Shown one piece after another: positions 31,081-43,404 of a stretch of 64,000 nucleotides of DNA (position 1 is its first letter; each line of letters begins with the position of its first letter). The stretch is from NCBI GenBank assembly GCA_009193035.1, contig SWDT01000221.1:1-64000 (forward strand), written 5' to 3'. Source of the DNA: Halicephalobus mephisto (taxonomy: Eukaryota > Nematoda > Chromadorea > Rhabditida > Panagrolaimidae). Under the pieces are notes generated by a model. The model saw only the letters and a list, made by a program, of their open reading frames with translations, searched no databases and was not told where the DNA came from. The translations under genes and the position numbers were made by a program.

Positions 31081-33350
31081 ATTATGCATCGTTTGTGGCA
31101 GGACCATTACTAAAAACTTTTTAAAATTCAAACAAACTACTGAATTAACCGACAGTGGTCCCAGCACGAAAATTGTTTAATTCATTTCCTCCCATGATTT
31201 TAATTAGTCATCATTTGTCTCAGGACCATTACTTAAAACTTCTGCAAAAATAAAGCACCAAATGAATTACCATTGGTCCCAGCACGAAAGTTGCTTAATT
31301 AACTACAATTTTAGTGAATTTAATTAAGCATTTTTCGTGTTAGGACCAATTCTCAGATTACTTTAAAAATAAAGTACTAAATAAATGAGCATTGGTCCCA
31401 CCACGAAAGTCGCTTAATTTTTTTCCTATGATTTTAATTAAGCATTTTTCGTGTTGGGACCAGTTCTCAGATTTCTTTAAAAATAAAGTACTAAATAAAT
31501 AAGCATTGGTCCCACCACGAAAGTCGCTTAATTTCTTTCTTATGATTTTAATTAAACACTTTTCGTGTTGGGACCAATTCTTAAATTTCTTTAAAAACCC
31601 AATAAATCACCAAATGAACAGCCATTAATCCCATGACGAATAATGTTCGACTCATTTTTCAATTGCGAACTGAGTTACTGATTCTCCAAAGACGACCTCT
31701 GATGGTCTTTTTGAATATCTGCAAATAAGGGAGTCATTCCTCCGGTCACGGCTATCACCTGAACGCATCTCTGTTTTCGTCTCATGTCCCGCTTTCTTCT
31801 CCGATCAAATCAGTGTCGTCCTTGCTGTATTCTTCGAGAAGCTCAAGTTTACAAAAAACGGCTTATATTTTTTTTAATAAAATTTTTTTATATTTTGGTT
31901 GTTGCAAAATTTCAATTTACGTCATTTGTTGAAATTAGTTTCTATTAAGTTCGGTTCCAGAATCTTCGTCAAAAAGGGTGCCAATTGGTCCATAAATTTT
32001 TATCTTTATCCAGAACATTCAATTTGATTTGTTTTCTAAGTTTTTATGAGACTTTTGAGAATTATCTCGCGGGAAATTCCAAGCCATCCGACGAAGCTAG
32101 TTTTGACCATGATTAAACTACCAGGAATCTAACTCGTACTAAAAGAACAAATCAGGAATTTCTCGCAGTGGGACCAATTCTCGATAATTTTTAAAATTAC
32201 CCAAGTCATTGGTTCTACCGCAAAAAATCCTTGATTCGTTCTCCTGCCACGGATTTAGTTACTATAATCATGGTAGAAGAATGAATCAGGAATTATTCTT
32301 GAGGATACCAACTCTTAAAGAAAATAAATTCTTTAACATTGGTCCTGTCGCGAATAATCCTTGATTCGTTCTCCCATGTAATCGTGACGGGAGAACGAAT
32401 CAAGGATTATTCGCGGCAAGACCAATGACTTAAACCACTCGATTTTTCTTTAAAAATTAGTCCTATTGCGAATAATTCCTGATTTATTCTCCTATCACGA
32501 ACTTGGTATCTATCCAATGTACAGTAATCAAGTTCGTGATAGAAGAATGAAGTTGAAATTATCCGCAGTGGGACCATGATCTGAAATATGTGCTCAGAAC
32601 TCAGGTTCCATCGCGAAAGATCTCTGACTCATTGCTCTATCAAGAATTTAATTAATAGTTCCTTCAAGAACTAATAATTAAGCTCGTAGATGAAGACACT
32701 AAATATCATTCGTGTTGAGACCAACACCTACTTTTTTCTCTTTTCTTCTGACATAGATCAATGAATTTCGATTATTTTTCGATGAAATTGCTGTTATTTC
32801 ATTAGATTTCAGCAGCTCATCGAAAACACTCGAAATTTCCTGATTTATGTCAAAAGACGAATAAGTAAATATTAATCTCGAGACACATGATATTTAATTC
32901 GTTCTTCTAAAAACTTAGTAAATGTTCAATATACAGTACCCTAACTCACGATGGAAGAATAAATCAGGGGTATTTCGTGACGAGACCAATAACTGAGAAA
33001 AATCTCTAAAATTAGTGGTCTTGTCACGAAACATCCTTGATTCATTTATCTACGTTGAAATTAGTAGCTATTCAATACACAGTACCTTAGGGTAGAAGAA
33101 TGAGCCAGGCTTTTCATCGTGGGACCAACAACTGAAGAAAAACTAGTTGGTCCCACCAAGAAAAGCCTCTGATTCACTCTTCCCATGAATTTAGTAGTTA
33201 TTCAATATACAGTAATCGAAGTCGTGATAGGAAGGTGAATCAATGGTTTTCCGTAATGAGACCAATAATTTAAAAAACCCTAAAATTATTAGTTCCACTA
33301 CAAATGATTCTTGGTTCATTTTCTTCGATCATGAAGTTGTTTATATTTAA
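31081..33350. repeat. long arrays of 'ggtccc-acgaa' units upstream of the acyl-CoA synthetase
   Basis: From 31,090 to 31,650 there are five ~120-bp units with 'ttggtcccaccacgaaagtc' and 'tttcgtgttgggaccaattc', each forming a potential stem. From 32,100 to 33,340 there are about seven longer units with 'ccttgattcgttctcc' and its complement around the same motif. The interruption at 31,655-31,870 is an exon-like island containing the plus-strand frame from 31,784 (MSRFLLRSNQCRPCCILR). Confidence 0.75.
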
Positions 33351-33364
33351 AAAAACCATTTTAG

Positions 33365-36300
33365 GAATCAAACCGGGGATATCCCTTGACGAAAAGATGA
33401 TCGGAGAAGAAAAGAGTTATGTCCACGGCTGCTCCACCGTCCCCCTACTCTTTGACACCATCGGTCAACGGCTCAGAATTGCCGCTTCTAAAGTAAGTCC
33501 ACTGAAAATTTAAAGTCGGAAATTTCGCCCTAAGGTTATTTACAAAAAAACTTCATGTTTTGATGTTCCAATATCATAGAACAGAGAAAAATCAAAAAGA
33601 TAAAATCTTATATTTATTGATTCCGCATTTTACAAAGTCCAAGTTTTGAAGTTTTGATCGAGAAAAAAACTGTCGATCTTTAAAAATTTTTCAAATTCAA
33701 AATTGAATTTATCCGGTTTAATGTCAGATTCTGAATTTGACAGAAATCTGAAATTCGGAGATTCTGAATTTCATTTAAACTTGAATTTTCGGGATTCTGA
33801 AGCCAAAATTGTAAATTCCGAAATATACATAACTTTGAATCTTTAAAATTCCGAATCTTAAGATTCTGAACATCATTTAACTTTTAAAATTCTAAAGTTG
33901 GATCCCAAAATTTCGAAATTAACGTGGATTTGGGTTTTTTAAGTTTTTAAGTTGAATCCTAGGATTCTAACTCTTTGAACTCTGAACTAAATCAATCGGG
34001 TTTGATTCAAACCGGTTCAGTTAAAATTAGATTTATACATTATTTTTCGAAAACAAAATTCACGTGAACGAAAGCTATGGAATCAGATAAAACAGGAACA
34101 TATAAAAGAACACCCAGCGATCTTAGGCTCATTTCTTTAAAAATGAGAAAATTAAACCTCCTGTGGTTTTCCATCCCGAGCATTATTCTCGAACCATATG
34201 AATCCAGATTTCTAGCAAAATGAAATTATTTCGAATTCCGAACTCAATTCGTATATTAATTTCCTGAAAACAAAGTTCTCGTGAAAAAAACTGCAAAAGT
34301 AAATAAAATACAACGATATAAAAACAAGAAATAACAACTTTGGGCTTATTCCTTCTTTAAAATTAAAACTTACTTTTCTGCGATCTTTCTTTGTGGGAGT
34401 TATATCCCTAAATAAAATTCGATTCGTATATTAATTTCCTGAAAACAAAGTTCGCATGAAAAAAACTGCAAAAATAAATAGAATACAACGATATAAAAAC
34501 AAGAAATAATAACTTTAGGCTTATTCCTTCTTTAAAATTAAAACTTACTTTTCTGCGATCTTTCTTTGTGGGAGTTATATCCCTAAATAGAATTCGATTC
34601 GTATATTAATTTCCTGAAAACAAAGTTCGCATGAAAGAAACTGCAAAAATAAATAGAATACAACGATGCAAAAACAAGAAATAATAACTTTAGGCTTATT
34701 CCTTCTTTAAAATTAAAACTCACTTTTCTGCGATCTTTCTTTGTGGGAGTTACGTTTTCGAACTCCACAATTGTCCAAATTTACTTCCAAAAAAATCAAA
34801 TTATTTTCGAATATATAATTTGATAAAATTATTTATTTTTTGAATTCTAAACTTAATTAAATTCCATTTGGATTCTGGACTTAAATCATAGACTTTGATG
34901 TCGAAGTTTTGAGATTTTGAAATCGAATTATTAATTTTGATTTTGAATTTTTGAAATTCTGAAATTCTGAAATCGAATTATTAATTTTGATTTCGAATTT
35001 TCGAGATTCTGAAATTCTGAAATCGAATTATTAATTTTAATTTTAAATTTTCGAGATTCTAAAATCGAACTATTAATTTCCATATTAAATTTTCGAAATT
35101 CTGAAATCGAATTATTAATTTTGATTTTGAACTTTTTTGATTTTGAGATTGAGCTTTTTCGGATTTTGAACTTTAATTAGTAAATCTGAATTTTAATTTT
35201 TTAACTTTGAATTTCAGTTTCCTGATCGAGAAGTGGCAATTTTCAAAAAAGATGGAGTCAGAAAAACGTACAAAGAACTCCTTTCGGACAGCGAAAAACT
35301 GGCCTTGGGACTGATCCACCTGGGGGTCGAGAAGGGGGACCGGGTCGGGATCTGGAGTCCCAACTACTACGAGTGGATAGTGACTCAGTTTGCCGCGGGC
35401 TTGGGGGGTTACGTGTTGGTTAATGTGAACCCTATGTACCAGTCGGAGGACCTATATTATGCCCTGGACAAAGTCGGAATAAAAGCCCTGATTTTTCCGC
35501 CGGTGTTCAAGCGGTCCGAATATTACGGTATGTTGTCGTCCATCATGCCCGAATTGGACAACTACCCCGAGGGCCAGAGCGGGATTAATTCGAACACTTT
35601 TCCGAAGTTGAGACATTTGATAATTTTCGATCCTGAAAATCGGGCCTTCCGGGGCGCTTGGAGGTATCGTGACGTCATATCCATGCACACGGAAGAAGAC
35701 AGAAGAAAGTTAATCCAAGTCGAAAGAAATGTTCAACCCGACGATCCGGCAAACATACAGTACACCAGTGGAACCACAGGAAAACCAAAAGGAGCCACCC
35801 TGACCCATCACAACATCGTCAACAACGCCTACTTCGTCGGAAGAAGAGCCGGATATCATCAAAGAGTAATTTTAAATTTATTTATTTTTATAATTAACCA
35901 ATCCACTTCCGGAGGATTGTTTAATGCTAGATATTTTTGAATATCTGTTTTGCCAAAGTTGATGATCAGAGTTCAAGATCGAAATTTGAACTTTTGTGCT
36001 AGGACATTTTTTAAAAGTTAAACTTTCTTGTCAAGACATTTTTCGAAAATTTGAACTTTCGTGCTAGGACACTTTTCAGAAGTTAAACTTTTCCTGTCAA
36101 GACATTTTTCGAAATCTGAACTTTCGTGCTAGGACATTTTTTAAAAGTTAAACTTTTTCTGTCAAGACATATTTCAAAATTTGAACTTTCGTGCTAGGAC
36201 ATTTTTTAAAAGTTAAACTTTTCTTGTCAAGACATTTTTCGAAAATTTGAACTTTCGTGCTAGGACACTTTTTAAAAGTTAAATTTCGTGATGAGATGCT

Positions 36301-38018
36301 ATCTTTGAAAATTGTATTTTTCGTGCTGAGACGCTACAAAAATGAGGCTTTTCGTGTCAAGACATTTTTCGAAATTTGAACTTTCGTGCTAGGACATTAT
36401 TTTTAAAAGCATATTTTTCACGTTGAGACATAGCTTTCAAAATTTTAACTTTTCGTGTTAAGAGACAAATTTAAAAATTCAGACTTTTCGTGTTAAGACA
36501 TTTTTTCGAAAATTTTAACTTTCGTGTTAAGATAATTTTAAAAAATTAATTTTTGACTTTTGTAATTGTGTGATTTTTATTTTCAGAGAACTATTATCTG
36601 TATCCCAAATCCGCTTTATCATTGTTTCGGATGCGTGATGGGAATCCTGTCCGCCGTCGTCCATTTCCAGACTTGTGTCTTCCCTGCTCCCAGTTTTGAA
36701 GCTTTAGCCGCTCTCAAGGCGATCCACGAAGAAAGGTAACTAATATTACTATTACGAAAATCAAAAAATAAAAATTCCTAAACTTTTTTGATATAAAACT
36801 CAATTCTTGTTTATGTATTAAATTTTATATATGAATTTTCATTTTTTCAAATATATAGCTGTTTTAAATCTTAGTTGATATATGAATATTTACTTTTTTC
36901 AAATACATAGCTGTTTTATATTTTAATTCATATATGAATTTCCACTTTTTTCAAATATATAACTACTTTATATTAGTTGATATATGAATTTTCATTTTCT
37001 CTATATATAGCTGTTTTTAAAATTTTTTGATATGTGAATTTTTGCTTTTTGCAGATGCACAGCTGTTTACGGGACTCCGACAATGTACATCGATATGTTA
37101 ACGCACGACCAGTATCCGAATTTCAATTACTCTTCCATCAGATCGGGGATCGTCGCTGGAGCTCCTTGTCCGATTTCCCTCTGCGCCAAACTCGTGAACG
37201 AACTCGGGATGGTCGATCTGCAAGTCTGCTACGGCACGACGGAGACGAGTCCTGTCAGTTACATGTCGATCACGGACGATCCGCCTGAGGATAGAATTAA
37301 GTCTGTCGGACATGTCATGGATCATCTGGAGTCTGTGATTGTCGACAAAGAAGGGAACGTCGTAAGTCGGGGAGTCAAGGGGGAGCTCTGGGTCCGGGGG
37401 TACTCCGTCATGCGGGGGTACTGGGACAACGAAGAACAAACAAAAGCAGAAATCACTCCAGACAGATGGTACCACACAGGCGACATAGGAGTCATGCATC
37501 CAGACGGATCCGTCTCCATAGTCGGGAGATCCAAGGACATGATAGTCCGTGGAGGAGAAAACATATATCCCACAGAAGTCGAGCAATTCCTCTTCCGACA
37601 TCCCGAGATTTCCGACGTCCAGATCATCGGGGTCCCGGACGAGAGATTCGGCGAAGTCGTCTGTGCCTGGGTCAGACTCAACCACAACGCGACCGTCACC
37701 GCCAAAGAGATCCAGGAATGGTGTAAGGGGAAGGTAAATTCTTTAACAACTCCATATATTAATTTCCTAAATTACTTCATATATGGACTTTTCTTTGAAA
37801 TCCCATATATGAATATTTTAAACATGAATTTTTAAAATGGATGGATGTATGGATTTTTTCAGATTGCCCATTTCAAGATTCCAAAATACATTTTATTCAA
37901 AAATGACTACGAATTTCCGAAAACCGTCACCGGAAAAATCAAAAAGTACGAAATGAGAGCTATTTCCACATATGAATTGGAACTCCAGAATGTCGAGTCC
38001 CATTTTGCACAGCTTTGA
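33365..38018 (+). CDS. acyl-CoA synthetase, ACSF2-type (5' exon missing)
   Basis: This AMP-forming enzyme activates medium-chain fatty acids as CoA thioesters; the ACSF2 family is mitochondrial. Exons are 33,365-33,492, 35,218-35,865, 36,587-36,735, 37,055-37,733 and 37,863-38,018, phases matching, 586 codons. Human ACSF2 is about 615 aa, so about 25-30 N-terminal residues are missing. Motifs: family signature SYVHGCSTVPL, P-loop YTSGTTGKPKG, NPLYHCFG, YGTTETSPVSY, WYHTGDIG, GRSKDMIVRGGENIYPTE, and the catalytic lysine in TVTGKIKKYE. The first visible exon begins in phase 1 after acceptor attttag. The frame is also open upstream to ATGs at 33,304 and 33,331, but those lie in repeat sequence. 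Candidate N-terminal exons are discussed in the findings. Codon use is GC-richer than in ints-5 and rnr-2. Confidence 0.93.
34200..34770. repeat. about 178-bp tandem array in the synthetase intron 1
   Basis: Three full copies and one partial copy of a unit containing 'tcgtatattaatttcctg', 'aacaaagttcgcatgaaa' and 'ctgcgatctttctttgtggg', with high identity between copies two and three. Confidence 0.85.
35970..36545. repeat. about 60-bp tandem array in the synthetase intron 2
   Basis: About nine units pairing 'gaactttcgtgctaggaca' with 'tgtcaagacatttttcgaa'. It is the same motif family as in the P450 intron and fills most of this 721-bp intron. Confidence 0.8.
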
Positions 38019-38068
38019 ATTTTTTTATTTTTAACATTTAAATAATATTGATGGTAGCTTTGAAGTGA

Positions 38069-38074
38069 AATAAA
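38069..38074 (+). terminator. poly(A) signal AATAAA of the acyl-CoA synthetase
   Basis: AATAAA lies 51 bases after the TGA at 38,018, within a less AT-rich context (GAAGTGAAATAAAATC), at the expected spacing for a nematode 3' end. Confidence 0.6.
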
Positions 38075-38393
38075 ATCAACATTTGAAATTGTAAATTTCC
38101 GAATTTATATTATTTTTTAGACTTTTTTAAACATTTAAAAAAATAAAAATACGAAAGTGATTCAGGAGGCTGTGAAATCGATTCGGAATGTTAGGTAAGT
38201 GATTCAGAAAACCACTGGTGCGGGACGTGAATTGACTCCTGTCACGACAGTCCCTGAAAGGTACGATAGGAGTGTGCGTGTTGTTTTAGATCTTTTGCAA
38301 TTGAATTATTGTTATTTTCTTTGGAAGTTTGATGTATCTTTTGGAATAAAGATTCAATAAGTGAACCTCTTCAATAATCTTGTCGATACCATA

Positions 38394-40476
38394 CAGTGGG
38401 CTTGGCGAGGAGCCGTGAATTTCAGTGAAATGAAATATTCGTTAAGTGGAAAGCTCATTTAGTGGGAAAGCTTGGAAAGTGGAAGGCTTTTGTTGGCCAG
38501 TGTAGTGGTGTGAGCCGCTTGCTGAATGAAAGTGTGGTCTTAGCGTGGCAAATGATCGTTGACAAAATACTGTCTCCTCAATTTCAACGAACTTGTCGTA
38601 TTTTTATGTTAAAAAAGATTGATTAATGTGAGCTATTTTGTTTACTTTCACTTAATCGTGTCTACAAATATTTTCTACATTGTTGTTTTCGATTTAGATT
38701 TACATTTCACCATGGCGCCTAAGCAAAAAGAATGGACATTCGTGGAAAAAAAGGCGATGATCGAAGCCTATGAACGAGGGCAATCTCAAGCAGCGATCGT
38801 TAAAGAACTAGGAATACCCACATCAACGCTAAGCCGGCTCCTGAAGAATAAACGAAAAGTTCTGGATCAAATCAACAATGATATTGATGTGAAGAAGAAA
38901 CGAGTGAGAGTGTCAGATTAAGATTTCGAAAATGCAATTTTGACGTGGTTTAAAATTCAACACAGCAACAATGTAGCTATACACGGGCCAATTATTAAGG
39001 TAAGACCTAGTTTTTGTTAATGTTATTATATTTATTTTTTAGAGAAAGGCATTGGAGATCGCCAAGGAGATGGGAAAGTACGATTTCAAAGCCAGTGATG
39101 GATGGCTTGCTAACTTCAAGAAGCGTCATGGCATATAATTTAAGACTATTCAAGGTGGAGCTAAAGTCATTGATGTTGGTGCATTAAGTGATCGGCAAGG
39201 TGGCGTTTTACAAACTGTAATGAATGGCTATAAACCCGCCGATATCTTCAATGTCGATGAAACTGGCTTATTCTGGCGAGCTCTACCGAATCACACGCTT
39301 GCTTTTCCCTCTGAAAAGAAGTCACAGGAGCGAGTGACAGTTTTAATTGGTGCCAACATGGATGGTTCTGAAAAGCTGCCATTATTGGTCATTGGCAAAA
39401 GTGCAACGTCAAGATGTTTTAAAGGATCTCAGATTCCAATCGAATATCATGCAAATAAAACTGCTTGGATGACTAGTGAGTCTTTTAGTTGTTGTGTTGT
39501 TGAAGTTTCATTTTTAGACGACATTTTTGAAAAATGATTAAAACATTTGGACAATTGCATATGTAGTGAGGGACGCCAGATTATGATCGTAATGGACAAT
39601 TGTTCATCTCATCCAAACATCCAGCTGCACAATATCCGTTTACAGTTTTTGCTATCAAATACAACTGCACTATCACAGCCGATGGATTGTGGGGTGATCA
39701 GGAATTTTAAAAACTATTATCGCAACAACTTGAATCGGAAGCAAATCGAAGCAATTGAACGTGGTGTAGACTTTAAAATAGATATGCTTGAAGTCTTGTG
39801 GATGATTAAATGCACATGGAGTGCGGTGATCACTGAAACAATTAAAAATTGCTTTAGACATGCGAAATTCGTTCGTCGAGAGGTTTGCTGTCTTTTAGAC
39901 GTTGAATGTCAGTTTTAATATTTAGGAATCAAATGTCGATGATGTCATTCATGTTGTCGATGGTGTTATTAAGACGCCGAACGAATTTTGGATGCTCTGG
40001 AGTGAATTGCAACGGTGTGGTAAAGCACCAAGTAACATTGACTTTGAAGACTATGTAAATGTGGGTGCTCACGTAGCAACAGAAGCAGAGTCCTCTACCA
40101 GCGGCTACATTCAACAAGGTACATCACAAGTAAACGAAGCAAATGATGATGAGGAAAACGTGGATGTGCTGGAGCCGGAACCTGTCAGTACACTTGAAGC
40201 CACAAAGTGTATGGATAAACTGATGCGGTACATGCAATGTCACGCAGATGATAAGGAAATGAAAGTCTGCATGCAATTAGACGATATTTTTGAGAATATC
40301 CGAGTAAGAAATAAAACACAATAGCGAAATGCTAATTTTTTTGAAAATGTTAATGGATATGTGTGCATTTAAGCAGTTCTGATAAATTCCCTAAGTAGAA
40401 CATTCGATAACTGAAAATCATCATAGATGGAACGTTTTTCTCGGTCCCTTGAAGTTTTACTTATCGCAAGTCCACT
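38394..40476 (+). mobile_element. pogo/Tigger-type DNA transposon, decayed
   Basis: The ends are CAGTGGGCTTG (38,394) and its near-complement, reading CAGTGGACTTG from 40,476 on the other strand. Each is flanked by TA (38,392-38,393; 40,477-40,478), the target duplication of the pogo/Tc1-mariner superfamily. At 2,083 bp it is a typical autonomous Tigger length. It carries one transposase gene, now broken by stops. Confidence 0.85.
38712..40324 (+). pseudogene. pogo/Tigger transposase (CENP-B-like), with in-frame stops
   Basis: The transposase would cut and paste the surrounding element. ATG is in the context caccATGG (38,712). Order: N-terminal CENP-B-type helix-turn-helix (MAPKQKEWTFVEKKAMIEAY ... 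GIPTSTLSRLLKNK), Tc5-type DNA-binding domain (KASDGWLANFKKRHG), and DDE catalytic core with Asp in NVDETGLFW, Asp in IVMDNCSSHP and Asp in QPMDCGVIRNFK (D-D-D pattern). Three introns with consensus sites can be read (39,001-39,043; about 39,477-39,518; 39,883-39,925). In-frame stops sit at 38,919, at 39,136 and just before LKHLDNC (about 39,536, a likely TGG to TGA change). The third is where a conserved Trp is expected. The C-terminal acidic tail is intact to the stop at 40,324. The copy is inactive, but decay is modest. Confidence 0.85.
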
Positions 40477-40639
40477 GTACAACTATGAGGTAAATTTAGG
40501 ATTTTAGAAAAGTGCTTCAGAAGGTTATGAAGTCGGTTTTAAATCTTGTAAGTTACTCAGAATCCTATGAAGTTGATTCGAAACGTTACAAAAATAATCC
40601 AAAATTCTAGAAACTTGATTCAAACCTTTAAAAATTGAT

Positions 40640-40915
40640 AAATTCAAAGTTTTATAAAAGTTCTGAGATTTTTAAACAGTTTCGTGAAAATAATCGAAAA
40701 TTGACACATCTGGACATCAAAACAAAAATTGAAGGAACTTCGAAGGCATCGTTGAGGTTGAATGTAGACTGATAACACAAACGAAAAATTGCATCTCGAA
40801 AAAATTGATGATTGCGAAGTTCGGGGTGAACTTTCAGCTTTAATCTCATCCTTATTCTTATCAGGACATACTGGACAGATTTTCCTCAAGTCCGGATTGT
40901 CAATGTTTCCCAAAA
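40640..40915. other. exon-like island, strand uncertain
   Basis: Plus strand: the acceptor aaacag (ends 40,679) is followed by 30 codons and a TGA at 40,772 (FRENNRKLTHLDIKTKIEG...). Minus strand: two overlapping frames are open over 60-90 codons, one with plausible composition (MRLKLKVHPELRNHQFFRDA...). At least one strand is probably coding or a coding relic, but I cannot decide which. Confidence 0.25.
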
Positions 40916-41276
40916 TAAGGTAGATGGACAGGAAGTTACTTTTAGTACGAGAAAAACATTTTCCTCAATTTTTATTGTGGGTTTTTCTAGCATGTCCAGA
41001 TGACCGTAAGAATCGGTGCTGTGTATTGTCAAGGTTGATCACTAAATTTTGAAGTCGAAATGGACGATCAAAGTTTGGACTTTTCGTGCTGAAACAACAT
41101 TTATGGATTGTTTTATTTGAAAAATCTGTCTTATCTAAATTAATAAAATTCGATATTTGAATTTTTCCAATTATAGGATAACCTTCAATTTGTGTCTCAA
41201 CAGGAAAAGTCAAAATTCCGACTTCGACTTCTGATTTCGAACTTTGATAGTCAACTTTGAGTCTGAACTTTGACCG

Positions 41277-42760
41277 TCAACTTCGAAATACACAGCAGAT
41301 TTTCTTTAATTGTATGTTGTCTATCTCCCTGAGGAGATCCGAAAAAGTTATTTTTAACCAGATTAAAATGAACTTTATGTTTTTAATGATTGTCACCCCG
41401 AACCTCGTCCAGTACGTCCTGATAACAGTAAGAACCAGATCGTTCTTGAATACAGACTGTCCATTCCCCGAAGAACGGACCAAACTGATCGAAAAGTCCT
41501 CTTTGCCGGGGACAACGTTCTCTCTGTCCTCGACCAATGTCAAGGTCTAAAGTAGTCGACATCAAAATAAAATCCGCACTTTGCTCGCAACATTCCAGCA
41601 AGTTGATCAAGATTTTGATATAATGTTTACAAAAATTTCGAAATTTAAATAAAAATCCGCACTTTGCTCGCAACATTCCAGCAAGTTGATCAAGATTTTG
41701 ATATAATGTTTACAAAAATTTCGAAATTTAAATAAAAATTCGCACTTTGCTCGCAACATTCCAACAGATCGAGCTATTTAATTGTTGCGCGGAAATTGAA
41801 TTTGATTTTGATTTTTATGTCGACCGTTTTTGAACCTCGGCACAGGTCTCATTAGAGACACGGACAGACTGGCCTTGTTTGGCATGAGAAAACCATGAGA
41901 ACAAACTTGTCTTCACAGGAAATGGCACCTTAGTCAACTTTTATTTCCAACTTTTTCAACATTAAATTTTTTTATTTTTCAATTTTCTGAAATTGTAGAA
42001 AAATTTCTAAACTTTAGAAATCGGAAAAATCTAAAATTTAAAAAAAAGTTAAAACTTCTGGAAATTTTAAATTTTAAAAAAACTGAAAATTTCCAAAAAT
42101 TCGTGTTGAGACAATTTTTGAAAATTTTTTTGTTATAAATTAATATTTTTTACTTTTTTAATTTAAATTTTTCAAAATTAATCTATTTTTAAAATTTCAT
42201 TTATTTTATTTAAAATTTATTTATTTTTTACAATTTTATTTTTTTTACAAATTACTATTTTTGAAATTTTCTTTTAAATTTAAACATTTTTCAATATTTT
42301 TTTTTATTTTTTTAAATTTAAACATTTTTCAATATTTTTTTTTATTTTTTTAAATTTAAGCATTTTTAAATATTTTTTTTTATTTTTTAAATTTATTTTT
42401 TTTTACAAATTATTGTTTTTCAAATTTTTAATAATCTTTTTATTTTTTTAATTTGTTTTTTAACTAGTACTTTTATCTATTTTTAGAGAGTTGGAAATTT
42501 CGTCCTTGGAAGTGATCATAGATCACGTTTAGCCAGCAGCAATCCGACCAGATGATTCTCTTTTTTATCGATTTTTCTATTTGTTTAAATTTTATCATTG
42601 GCCTTCCTTATTTGGAATATTCCATTCAATGGCCTGATTTCCCCTAAAGTCAAATTTTTTAAATTTTCCGATCAAGTGCAGAATTGTTTTTTATTCTAGT
42701 AATCTTAGCCAGATTGGTGTTCTTTCCACGAGCCCTGAGGCGGTTTGTGGGCGTTTCAGT
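41277..42760 (-). other. cluster of GC-raised islands, possible minus-strand gene
   Basis: Islands at 41,380-41,560, 41,830-41,935, 42,490-42,545 and 42,665-42,770 stand out from the A/T background. Minus-strand readings: after acceptor tactttag, TLTLVEDRENVVPGKEDFSI... runs 89 codons to TGA at 41,277; after gactaag, VPFPVKTSLFSWFSHAKQGQ... runs 36 codons at 41,930-41,820; and 42,740-42,650 reads TPTNRLRARGKNTNLAKI.... Donors between them are weak, and the plus strand is open through part of the first island (to 41,550). No family is recognised. The rest of 42,000-42,480 is AT-rich low complexity. Confidence 0.25.
41566..41765. repeat. 83-bp tandem repeat
   Basis: Two full copies and a partial third, with starts at about 41,573, 41,656 and 41,739, of a unit beginning TCCGCACTTTGCTCGC and containing 'aagttgatcaagattttgat'. 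The copies are essentially identical, so recent. Confidence 0.9.
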
Positions 42761-42770
42761 GGATTGTATT

Positions 42771-43404
42771 TTTTTGAAATTATTCGAAATTTTATTTTTA
42801 GAATATTTTTGAAAAGTAATTTTTGAAATTTCGGAAATTTCGTGGAAAGTTTTAAGATTTTTTAGAAGTTTCTGAAATTTAAAGTTTTCTAAAAAGTTTT
42901 AAAATCTTTCCAGAATTCAACGAAAGTTTCTGAATTTTATTAAATTCTTCTAGAAATTCCTAGAATCCTTCCAGAATCCAATAAGAGATTCTGAAGTTTT
43001 GGAAAATCTTTTAAAAATTCCTAAACTTTTCCAAAATCTAACAAAAAATCTCAGTTTTGCAAAATAATCTAGAACCCCTCCAGAATCCAATAAAAAACTC
43101 CAGAATTTTCGATATTTTACAAACTTCTAAAATTTTTTAAAATTTGGAGATTTTCGAAATCATTTAAAATTTTGAATTTTTAAAGTTTCAAAATTTTGCA
43201 AAAAATAAATTTTTAAACCATTTTAAAAATTTCGTATTGAGACAATTTTAGAATTTTTATTTTTAATAAAAGTTGTAATTTAAAAAAAATTTATTTTCAA
43301 ATTTGCGCAAAAACGAATAAAAGCGAAAAAATGGTAAATTTGGCCGTTTAAATCAAAATCAATTCGTTCTGTTTTCAGTTTTGTTTTTTTTACCTAACAA
43401 AGGA
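42771..43404. other. AT-rich spacer, no gene seen
   Basis: Degenerate 'tagaattcctagaatccttc' segments at 42,840-43,130, followed by one copy of the dispersed module with GCGAAAAAATGGTAAATTTG at 43,310-43,345. Confidence 0.4.

Noticed and set aside
37098..37685. 195-codon minus-strand frame
   Set aside because: Antisense of the conserved exon 4 of the acyl-CoA synthetase. It is open because of GC-biased third positions.
38150..38205. Possible exon ending in TTAG|gtaagt
   Set aside because: The same sequence recurs in degraded form at 40,510-40,590 on the other side of the Tigger element, so it is a dispersed repeat.
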